Assembly (NCBI GenBank): GCA_029207755.1
Contig: JARCOQ010000017.1
Coordinates: 9,932,945 to 9,996,944, forward strand
Reading direction: 5' to 3'
Source of the DNA: Chamaea fasciata
Taxonomy: Eukaryota; Chordata; Aves; Passeriformes; Sylviidae
DNA length: 64,000 nucleotides
A program made the position numbers and the translations under genes. The notes under the pieces were generated by a model. It did no database searches. It was given only the letters and a program-made list of their open reading frames with translations, and was not told the DNA's origin. Shown one piece after another: positions 39,310-47,438 of this stretch. Position 1 is the first letter of the stretch, and each line of letters opens with the position of its first letter.

Positions 39310-39369
<60 letters not shown>
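39308..39369 (+). repeat. (AAAT)n microsatellite, about 15 copies
   Basis: A pure tetranucleotide array embedded in CpG-rich promoter sequence, ending about 220 bp upstream of the MAFB TATA box. It is very AT-rich against a GC-rich background, so it would exclude nucleosomes and vary in length. Confidence 0.95.
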
Positions 39370-39489
39370 CAAGCAGCGAAATGAAATAAATAAGTGGGAA
39401 GAAGGCGCGGGCGCTGGAGGGGGAGCCGGGGAGAGCCCGGAGGTGCGGGCTGGGAGCGGCGGGCGCTCAGCTGGCGCTGCGGAGCTGTC

Positions 39490-39623
39490 ACGGCGCGGCC
39501 CGGCCCCGCCCGGCCCCGCCGCCGCGCTGCCATTGGCGCGGCCGCCGCCGGCCCCGGCCCCCGCCGCGCTCTCGGCGGGCACGGCCGTATAAGAAGCCAA
39601 GGGGGGCTGCACTGTGATCACAG
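39490..39623 (+). promoter_or_regulatory. MAFB: MAFB core promoter
   Basis: In order on the + strand there are two CCCCGCC GC boxes (39504-39510 and 39514-39520, 10 bp apart), an inverted CCAAT box ATTGG (39532-39536), and TATAAG (39588-39593). About 30 bp downstream of the TATA lies a 12-bp palindrome CTGTGATCACAG (39612-39623), where transcription should start. Spacing of all elements fits a classical TATA promoter inside a CpG island, as described for Mafb in other vertebrates. The exact start site is inferred from the TATA distance. Confidence 0.8.
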
Positions 39624-39687
39624 CTGCACAACGAGCGCTGGCGGCGGCAGCTACAGCAGAGACCTGGGCTGTGCTTGTCCCCCTTCT

Positions 39688-39734
<47 letters not shown>

Positions 39735-40350
39735 CCTCCTCCTTCCCCTCCTTCCTCCCCCTTTTCCCTCCCCTTCGCCTGCGCTGCCACAGCCACCGAA
39801 ACTCCCGTGCAGAGCCCCGCCGCCGCCGGTAGCCCGTGCGCTGCCCCGGCCCTCGCTCGGGCTGGAAAGTTGCGGCAGGCTCCGGGCTCGGCTGCCGCGG
39901 GGAGGGGGCTCCGGACTTACAAAACCCGGCCGGGGGCACGGGCTGGGCGATTGCACCGACCTTCTTCTTCCTGCACAGACCCGAAGGCAGCATCTTTGTT
40001 TTGTTTTGCTTTTGCCCTTCCTGCTACCGCTCCTTTCTCCTTGCGACCGGGCGCCTGGGAGCCGGGAGCTGCCGCAGCCCGCGGCGCGGGGCGAGCGCTG
40101 ACACCGAGAGCCAGGAGCCAGCCAGGCGGCCCCGGCGGCCGGCTCGTCCTTGGCTTTGTTGCTCCGGACTGAAGAAGCCCCAGAAACCGGGAGAAGGAGG
40201 CGGCGGAGGAGGGGGACCGGAGGAAAGGAAGCGAGAGCTGAAAGCCAAAGTTGGTTTGGAATAGAGGAGCGCGGCCAGCCCTCTGCCAGACTGCGCGCTG
40301 GGGTGAAGTCTCCAGCCCCCTCCGCCGGGAGAGGTGCCCGCAAGACAGCG
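39617..40350 (+). other. MAFB: MAFB 5' untranslated leader (predicted)
   Basis: This would be a leader of about 734 nt if transcription starts about 30 bp after the TATA box. I find no ATG anywhere in it, so there are no AUG upstream reading frames. It contains an uninterrupted 99-nt pyrimidine tract (39678-39776) that includes T45 (39690-39734). The rest is GC-rich and likely structured. The CDS frame remains open for 67 codons upstream of the ATG (from 40150) without an in-frame ATG, so a non-AUG N-terminal extension is possible but unsupported. Confidence 0.65.
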
Positions 40351-41286
40351 ATGGCCGGAGAGCTCAGCATCGGAGCCGAGCTGCCCACTAGCCCGCTGGC
40401 CATGGAGTACGTGAACGACTTCGACTTGATGAAGTTCGACGTGAAGAAGGAGCCCCTGGGCAGGAACGACCGCTCGGGCAGGCACTGCACTCGCCTGCAG
40501 CCGGCCGGCTCCGTCTCCTCCACCCCCATCAGCACCCCCTGCAGCTCCGTGCCCTCCTCGCCCAGCTTCAGCCCCACCGAGCAGAAGACCCACTTGGAGG
40601 ACCTGTACTGGATGGCCAACAGCTACCAGCAGATGAACCCCGAGGCGCTGAACCTCACCCCAGAGGACGCTGTTGAAGCCCTCATTGGGTCCCACCAGGT
40701 GTCCCAGCAGCTGCAGGGCTTCGAGGGCTTCCGGGCCCACCACCACCACCATCATCACCATCACCAACACCACCACCAATACCCCGCAGTCACTCATGAA
40801 GACCTGGCCGGCAGTGGGCACCCTCACCATCACCACCATCATCACCACCAGGCCTCTCCCACTCCCTCCACCTCCTCCAGCTCCTCCCAGCAGCTCCAGA
40901 ACTCGCACCAGCAGCATCCCCCCTCCAGCAGCGTGGAGGACCGGTTCTCAGATGACCAGCTGGTCTCCATGTCTGTGAGGGAGCTCAACAGGCACCTCCG
41001 AGGCTTCACCAAAGACGAGGTGATTCGCCTCAAGCAGAAGAGGAGGACCTTGAAGAACAGGGGCTATGCCCAGTCCTGCAGGTATAAACGTGTCCAGCAG
41101 AAACACCACCTGGAGAACGAAAAGACGCAGCTCATTCAGCAGGTGGAACAGCTCAAGCAAGAAGTGACCCGGCTCGCCAGAGAGAGAGACGCCTACAAGC
41201 TCAAGTGTGAGAAACTTGCCAGCAATGGCTTCAGAGAGGCCGGCTCCACCAGTGACAACCCGTCTTCCCCTGAGTTCTTCATGTGA
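40351..41286 (+). CDS. MAFB: Transcription factor MafB (large Maf bZIP protein)
   Basis: Intact single-exon gene of 311 residues. MafB binds Maf recognition elements (extended AP-1-like palindromes) as a homodimer or with other bZIP partners in the nucleus. It controls hindbrain rhombomere 5/6 identity, macrophage differentiation, podocytes and pancreatic islet cells. Visible parts: an acidic/Pro/Ser/Thr activation region with a SUMO motif VKKE (K32); a GSK3-type phosphorylation ladder S54-T58-T62-S66-S70 at exact 4-residue spacing; the conserved Maf N-terminal motif (about 76-111); two His runs (H130-H138, H159-H166); a Ser/Gln-rich linker; the extended homology region (about 200-225); the basic region with [12 protein letters not shown] (236-247); and a zipper with heptad positions L254, L261, L268, L275, Y282, L289. 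The ATG has G at -3 and +4. The C-terminus ends EFFM, where mammals have EFFL. The linker distinguishes it from MAFA and c-MAF. Confidence 0.97.
   Translation: MAGELSIGAELPTSPLAMEYVNDFDLMKFDVKKEPLGRNDRSGRHCTRLQPAGSVSSTPISTPCSSVPSSPSFSPTEQKTHLEDLYWMANSYQQMNPEALNLTPEDAVEALIGSHQVSQQLQGFEGFRAHHHHHHHHHQHHHQYPAVTHEDLAGSGHPHHHHHHHHQASPTPSTSSSSSQQLQNSHQQHPPSSSVEDRFSDDQLVSMSVRELNRHLRGFTKDEVIRLKQKRRTLKNRGYAQSCRYKRVQQKHHLENEKTQLIQQVEQLKQEVTRLARERDAYKLKCEKLASNGFREAGSTSDNPSSPEFFM
40738..40851 (+). repeat. MAFB: Histidine-codon repeats within MAFB
   Basis: Two CAC/CAT-rich tracts encode His runs (residues 130-143 with interspersed Gln, and 157-166). Synonymous codons are mixed, so these are protein-level runs rather than young pure trinucleotide expansions. 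Large Maf proteins typically carry His, Gly or Ala runs here that differ in length between species. Confidence 0.9.
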
Positions 41287-41581
41287 GTGCTTAACAAAAA
41301 TAATTAAAAAACAAACAAAAACCCCCCACCCCCCAAACCTGACCCCTGTCACCTTCCCCCCCTTCCCGCTCCCATCCTCCTCTGACATCTCCATCCATCC
41401 GTCTGCTTGACTAGAGAGAAAGGAGGAGAGAAAAATAGAGACTTGATTTTTTTTTTTTCAGCATCCAGTCTTCTAGAGTAGCTGTGGGAAAAGTAGGCTG
41501 GGGGTGGGGATGGGAGAGGTAAAGTGCAACTTTTTGACTTTCGTGTGCAAGTTATAGAGAGAGACAGAGGCAAAGGAGAAA

Positions 41582-41900
41582 AGGACAAGTGAAGCGTTTT
41601 ATAGATCGCTTACTTGCAGAGCGAGATGGACTTTAAAAGAATAATAATAAAAAAAGGACAATGATCAAGCCATCGATAACATACTGCCTGGTTGGACAGA
41701 GAGAGGACATATACAGCACCATCTCATGCACAATTTACCTGCTTGGAAAAAGAGAATAAATAAAAAGGACAATATATGCAAACTCTTCATATATTGCCTG
41801 CTTTGAGAAATAAGTTACAGGACTCAGATGGGACATTCAATCTAAGAAAAGAAAGAATGAAAGAAAAAAAAACTCATCAATTTTATTGCCTGCTTGATTA
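41582..41900 (+). repeat. Degenerate spaced-motif repeat in the MAFB 3'UTR
   Basis: AGGACA occurs at 41582, 41655, 41704 and 41766, with a variant AGGACT at 41819. The first four are each followed 27-30 nt later by a TACTTGC / ACTGCCTGGTTGG / TTTACCTGCTTGG / ATTGCCTGCTTTG type word. A last TTATTGCCTGCTTGA lies at 41883. The period varies from 49 to 73 nt. It looks like a diverged tandem duplication or a set of spaced RNA-binding sites; no known family was recognised. Confidence 0.6.
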
Positions 41901-43368
41901 TATAGAAAAATACGAAAATCTGCATTAAAAATATTAATCCTGCATGCTGGACATGTATGGTAATAATTTCTATTTTGTACCATTTTCTTGTTTAACTATA
42001 GCATGTTGATCATCGATCATAGATTTCTGTTGTTGTTTTGTTTCATCAATAAGAAAAGCATCACAAGTTATCGAACTTTTTACTGCTTGTGCAGTTTTGT
42101 TCGTTGGTTTTGCTCTTGTTTTCTTTTATGGTTGTTAGCTTGTAAATATCTGCTACTTCAAACCGTACAGGATAAAAATACACAAAAAACAAAATAACAT
42201 TTCAGCAGGCTGGTTATACGGTTTGTTTGGTGTTAAAGAGATACTTAAAGAAAAAAAAAGTTATGGGCATTTTGCATTAGAAAAAAACCAACTTTGTATA
42301 TCTGGTGCACTTTTAAGTTGTATTTTTATTTTTTTTGGTTAGTTTTCATTTTGGTTTTTGTTTGTTGGGGCAGAAGCAAAAACGCCTGAATGGCATTGAC
42401 AAACCTAAACTTAACAGGGAAAAACCCTCCTCGGTCACTAGAACCTACTCCATGCCTTAAAGTGGCAGCGAAGCTCTTTCCTCCAGGACAATTCCCTGCC
42501 TGAGTGGTTTGGCTTGGCCAGATAATTTCCCTTCTGATTGTACACTCAGGAAGCGAAGGACGGACGAGATACGAGTTCCATTAAAAAAAAACAACACCCC
42601 CCCCCCCAAAAAAAAAAAAAAAACAAAACAAAAACAACTGCCCCTAGATTTTCGGTAAATAAAGAGGAAAAAACAACCCCAAATCCTTCTCGTTACGAGT
42701 CAAGCTGCGATAGCAGCGAGGGCTCCGTGTCGCCACTGAAGTTGGGTTTCTCAATGGCAGCAGCTGATGAGTGGGCTGGGAAAGCATTTAAATTTAAAAC
42801 TTTTTTTAAGAAGACATACTGCAACTTTTAAGTGTATTCTTTTGCAATGATTTGTAATCTGCTTCTCTGCTTCCCTATGCAGCGAGTGAAAGTTTTAGCC
42901 AAAATTTATTTGCAGTTGTATAGTAGTAGTAGTTTGGAGTCTTATGGGTGTTTTTATTACTTTTTTTTTTTCCTCCTGCAGGTCAGTAAAAGGATTTACG
43001 TTGCACTGACAAAAATACCAAAATGAAAACTTATTTTTTAGTTTCCTTTTAGGATAGCTGGCACTGCTGGCCGGATGCATTTTAAGTTTGTATTAGTTTA
43101 TAAATTAACAGTAATAACAAGATTGTAATGAACAGCATGGTGCTTGCAGTTTTAAATATTGTGGATATTAGTCATGCATCAGAAAACGATCTTTGGTTTT
43201 TACTGATTCAACTGTGTTGAAATCAAAACATTGCAGCAGCGGAAAAAAATTGTTTTTATTTCATGTAAAGTTCTGAAGGGATCAATTTCAAATCCTGCTT
43301 ATGATATGAAAAATATTAAAAAAACTGGTCTATTGTAGTTTTATTCAGACTGGTTTCTGTTTTTGGTT

Positions 43369-43399
43369 ATTAAAATTGTTTCCTATTTTGCTTATTAAA
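43369..43399 (+). terminator. MAFB: Probable distal polyadenylation signals of MAFB
   Basis: Two ATTAAA hexamers 25 bp apart (43369-43374 and 43394-43399) are followed by a T/G-rich stretch (TTTCTTGGAGG, CTTGCTTCTCTG) at 43412-43440 that could serve as the downstream element. Sequence composition changes abruptly to CpG-rich after 43470, which fits the end of the transcript. ATTAAA is the commonest variant of AATAAA. Confidence 0.55.
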
Positions 43400-43469
43400 A
43401 TCATTGAAATGGCATTTCTTGGAGGAACTTGCTTCTCTGACGTCTCGTGCTCCAAAAAAAAGAACAGAA

Positions 43470-43800
43470 AAGTTGTAGCCTCGTCCCTGTCCTCACCCTG
43501 CTGCCGGCGCCGGGCTTGTGGGGGGCTGCGGCCCGGGGGGGGGGCTTGGGGCTGCTTTGCCCTCTCGGGAACGCTGCTGCTCGCAGGGTAGGAGCGCTCA
43601 GCCTTCCCCCTCCTCTCCTGGGGTCGGAGCTGGCCCGTGGCAGGGGGAGCATCACCGCAACCCCTCCGGGGCGAGCGGAGCGGCGGGAGCCCCGCGCCGG
43701 GCCCGGCTCCGCCGGGGTGTTCGCCCGGCGCTCCGCTGCCCCGCCGGGAGCGGGACTGTCCGGCCCGGCCAGCCCCGGGCTGGGACAGCGCTGACGGCAG
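43470..43800. promoter_or_regulatory. CpG-rich block with G-quadruplex-prone runs
   Basis: A dense CpG patch lies immediately after the MAFB transcript end. It contains G6 (43520-43525), G10 (43535-43544) and G4 (43548-43551) in close succession on the + strand, a sequence able to form a G-quadruplex. Open frames on both strands are GC-driven. Confidence 0.65.
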
Positions 43801-43812
43801 GCACTTCCATTA

Positions 43813-43941
43813 TTTTTTTTTTTTTTTTCATTAGCAAAGGCGAGAACTTGGACAAGTCTGTCCTTTCCCCAGCTCCTTTGGAATCCGGGCTGCCCGTTTA
43901 CTTTCCTTCTCACCATCTGCACACTGTATTTATTCCGTGGT

Positions 43942-43994
<53 letters not shown>
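43813..43994 (+). repeat. T16 and T51 homopolymers
   Basis: T16 at 43813-43828 and an exceptionally long T51 at 43944-43994, both downstream of the MAFB polyadenylation signals. No adjacent retroposed gene was recognised that would explain the long run as a reversed poly(A) tail. Exact lengths are uncertain for homopolymers. Confidence 0.9.
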
Positions 43995-44849
43995 CCCCCG
44001 AAGCCTCGTTAGATGCGTGTGGAGAAGGGGACAGATCTCTCCCCGCCACCCCCAAGGGCTCAGCACCTCGCAGCTCCACCGCCATCCATCAGCTGCTCTC
44101 AGTACAACCACACAGCTCCCTAAGCTGAAGGAGGGGGAGGTTAAAAATCGTCCCCGGTCCTTGCCTGGCTGTGGGAAAGGGACTCCCCGAGTAGGGTCCC
44201 AGTGTGTCTGAACGCTGCTGCTCTCAAAGTGTGAAAGACGTGTTGAACTTAAAATCCCTCCTAAAAATAAAATCCACGGTACTACACAACCAGAAAAAAT
44301 AGGTTCTCTCTGCCCTGCCCCTCGTCCCAGTAGCAGCGAGCTGTTCTTTGCAGGGATGGCATAAAGCGCCTTTGAAGAACAAGCAGGTTAAGAACAGAAT
44401 GTGGAAAAATAATTTAAAAGCAAATGCAGCAATTTAAATGAACCCCCCGCTCTTAAATCCCATCCACATCCCTGCCTTGTCAGAGCCAGCTGGGCCAGCC
44501 ACTGAGCTGGGGGGGCTCGGAAGGGGCCGGGGCCCGTCCCAGCCCCCCGGCTACATGAGTCAGGCCCGGAGAACAAGCTCGTACCCTGCTGCCCTGCCAA
44601 GGGGGGACAGGAGTTTGCAGAGGAAAAGGCTGGGAGAGCCTGGCTTTCCCTGTATAGCCTCCCCCCTTGCCAGTAAATGCTATGGCTGCAGAAAGCCTGA
44701 GAGGAATATTGTTTGTGGGAACTGCCACCGCATATTAATGTCCCCTCATGCATGCATTGAATAAATCACTAGGGCTAATTGAACAACAACAACAACAAAA
44801 AAAAAAGTAGGAAAAACAGGCCTTAGAAAAGCCCTCCAGATTCCCACCA
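43995..44849. other. Intergenic between CpG blocks
   Basis: Mixed composition, no gene seen. A short (ACA)n plus A10 run lies at about 44784-44806. Confidence 0.5.
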
Positions 44850-46210
44850 CAGAACGGTGTCAGCGGCGGGGCAGCCTCGCGGCACGGCCCGGGCGGCCGG
44901 GGCTCTGCTGGCCCGGCACCGCTCCTGGGCTTTAATTTATTCCTTTGAAAAGAAAAGTAAAACGCAACCGAGTCCCACCGGGTACAGCCCGAGTCGCTGG
45001 GACAGGGACCGGCCGGGCTCGGCCCCGCGGGCTCTGCGAGGAGCGGGGTGCGGGCCGCGGGTGTCTCCGTCCCTCTCGGCCGGGGGTCGGGCCGGCTCCT
45101 CTGTCCGCACAGGCGGCTCCAGGGGGCTTTGACACACCGAGGGGCCGAAACCCACCCGCACTGGTGCTCGCCCCGGCCTTCGGCTGGGCAGGCTGTGCCC
45201 TGAGGGCAGCGGCCCCGGGGCCAGGCAGCCCCGCGGGTACCGGGGCGGGCAGCGCCGGCCTGTGCCCCGCTGCCCCGGGAGAGCCCCGGCAGCCAGCGGG
45301 GACCCCCTGCCCTCCTCTCCGCTTCTCTTCTCTCCGCTCGCCCAGTGCCATCCGCAGGGATCGGCTTTGATCTCTCGCCGTTCATCACCGCTCGGCGAAG
45401 GGCTGACACATGAGACAGGGGCACCGCGGAGAGCAGCTACTTGAAGCCGAGGGAAAACTCCTCTTTTCCTTTTTTTCCCTCCCGGGACCGGCTGCCCGCG
45501 GGGTGCTCCCCCGGCAGAGGGGGGCTGCGCGGGTCAGCTCGGGGCCGCTTGCCCCGGGGCGCGGAGAAGTTGCTGTGGGCAGCGGGGACCGCGAGTGCGT
45601 CCTGCCCAAGCCCCTCTTCTCCCCCCGCTCCGGACGCGCTGCTTTGTCGGTGGCTCCTCTGCCCGTCCTTAGGGCCACTTGTCCCCACGCAGCCCCTGGC
45701 CGGGGCCGGCGTCCAGCTCCGCGCCCGGGAGCCGCTGCAGCTCGGGCCGGCCTGGGCGTGCCCGGGGCTCGGAGGCGGCCGGAGGCGGCAGCTGCTGTCC
45801 CGGCTCGGAGGGGCCGAGCGCTGACCGCCTCCCGCTCCGGGACCCGGACAGGCCACCCAGCACTCGCCCTCGGCGTGCTCCGGAGCGAAGATGCTGCAAA
45901 TTGTCTCCCCAAAAGGCGAGTGGAGAGGCCCTCACCCCCAGTCTCGCTTCGAAACCTCGGAGGGGATGGGGTCGGCGTGGCAGCGAGACAGGACCGGACC
46001 CGGACCCGGACCGGGACGGGGCCTCGAACGGGCCCGTGCACCGCCGGCCGGAGCCGGGGCTCGGGGTTCTGGGATGCGCTGGGAGCAGGAGCGGCGGAGC
46101 CTTTGCCGGCGATGGGAGACCCCCGGTAGCAGCCCGGCAGGGACCGGCGGCTGCCCCCTCCCCGGGGATGATGGGGCGTGTGACGGGGAAGGGCCCGAGG
46201 TTTGCACCTC
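44850..46210. promoter_or_regulatory. Large CpG island downstream of MAFB
   Basis: About 1.3 kb of very CpG-dense sequence with undecayed CG dinucleotides, including a short GGACCC hexanucleotide run at 45991-46012. Open frames of more than 200 codons occur on both strands simultaneously, none resembling a known protein; that is expected in such GC-rich DNA. It may be a promoter of a non-coding transcript or part of a broad unmethylated domain covering the locus. Confidence 0.75.
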
Positions 46211-46409
46211 TAAATTTGGCTGCCGGACGACGGTTCACGATGTGATCTCATGTAGCACAGGAGGACGATTCCCTTCAGTGAAAATCATATTATTATGTTT
46301 GATTTCTCAGTTTTCTAAAAGCTATTGCTAACAGCCGGAGCGAGCTCCTCACCCCCCGCCGGGACAGGGGTGACGACCGGCTACGGCTGCTCCCAGTACT
46401 GAACGAGAC

Positions 46410-47080
46410 GCTCAGACAGAAAACACAATTGGCAACAGCCCCCCCTCTCCCCCCCATTTACTAACACACAGAGCTTACAGACTATCGCTGCCAACCCTTT
46501 AATAGACTCCTCTCAATATTCCCTTCCCTCCTCCCCTCCAGGAGAGTGTATAAAGCTGATTGTCTTTAATTCCAAAACAGAGACATCTAAGACTAAAAAG
46601 GCGTTTTGAACTAAAGATAGAAACATCTCTCTAAGACTTTCCAGAGATGCTGAGCGCTGCTGCCGGCCGGTAGATGAGTTGCTCCGTATTGAGGTGGGCA
46701 GGCGAGATGTGTTATAAGGATGAGCCAGGGCTTGCGAGATAACTGTTCCCAGCTGGTTTAGGGTTTAATTTTTTTTTTTCCCCTCCCCTCCTCCCCCCTT
46801 CCCCATTCTCCCTCGGGCTGGCGCAGTGCCCGCCTGGCTCTAGCAGGCTGCTCGGTGCCGGTGATTGACAGAGCGAGGTCAGGGAAGCTCTTCGGGGCTG
46901 GGGGTGTCGGGTTTCGGGGAGGACAGCTAAAACATCCCCAGCGCTCGGGGAGCCCTCTCGGGCTCCGCTGCCGCGCAGCGCCGTGTGCAGGTTCCGCGGG
47001 GAGCCCGCCGCGTTCCGCTGCCTGCGGAGCTGCCGAGTGCCCGGCTCCGCGCCTGCCGCTGCCAGCATCCTCCCCTGCCT
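46410..47080. promoter_or_regulatory. Candidate regulatory element with PBX/PREP decamer
   Basis: Repeat-free block with a TATAAAG at 46549-46555, CTTTAATTCC and CTAAAGATAG words. At 46862-46871 it carries TGATTGACAG, the exact decameric consensus for PBX-PREP/MEIS dimers. PBX and HOX proteins are established upstream regulators of Mafb in the hindbrain, which makes a functional site plausible. The motif is seen; activity is inferred. Confidence 0.35.
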
Positions 47081-47139
47081 CGGCTCCCAGGTCTCTTCTG
47101 TATTTTACTTTTTTTAATCTCTATTTGGACGAGTTTCAG

Positions 47140-47176
47140 TTTTCTCTCTCTCTCTCTTTCTCTCTCTTTCTCTTTT

Positions 47177-47207
<31 letters not shown>

Positions 47208-47438
47208 TTTCCTTCCTTCCTTCCTTCCTTCCTTCCTTCCTTCCTTCCTTCCTTCCTTCCTTCCTTCCTTCCTTCCTTCCTTCCTTCCTTCCTTCCTTCC
47301 TTCCTTCCTTCCTTCCTTCCTTCCTTCCTTCCTTCCTTCCTTCCTTCCTTCCTTCCTTCCTTCCTTCCTTCCTTCCTTCCTTCCTTCCTTCCTTCCTTCC
47401 TTCCTTCCTTCCTCTCTCTCTCTCTCTCTTTTTCTCCC
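47140..47438 (+). repeat. Pyrimidine tract with 51 perfect TTCC copies
   Basis: A 299-nt uninterrupted pyrimidine stretch: CT-rich microsatellite (47140-47208), then TTCC repeated 51 times without error (47209-47412), then CT-rich again (47413-47438). The opposite strand is pure purine. It ends in TTCTCCCAG, which resembles a splice acceptor, but no exon is evident. The open frames through it (Pro/Ser/Phe/Leu repeats) are artefacts. Confidence 0.97.

Larger units (their letters stand above)
41287..43425 (+). other. MAFB: MAFB 3' untranslated region (predicted)
   Basis: About 2.1 kb of AT-rich sequence follows the stop codon, consistent with the long Maf-type 3'UTR. Notable contents: a degenerate repeated module (41582-41900, listed separately); tandem AATAAA at 41755-41764 as a possible early cleavage signal; a consensus Pumilio element TGTAAATA at 42141-42148; an A/C low-complexity patch (42582-42638, with C11 and A16); AATAAA at 42658-42663; and paired ATTAAA hexamers at 43369-43374 and 43394-43399 near the expected end. 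The true end needs transcript data. Confidence 0.65.

Noticed and set aside
40150..40350. N-terminal extension of MAFB by 67 codons
   Set aside because: The extension has no ATG and reads as an Arg/Gly-rich translation of leader sequence; the ATG at 40351 has good context and matches the family N-terminus.
40024..40917. 297-codon minus-strand frame opposite MAFB
   Set aside because: Shadow of the codon-biased, GC-rich MAFB gene on the other strand; no domain.
45385..46245. Several frames of more than 180 codons on both strands
   Set aside because: They overlap each other in a CpG island; composition is Arg/Pro/Gly/Ala-rich as expected for random GC-rich DNA.
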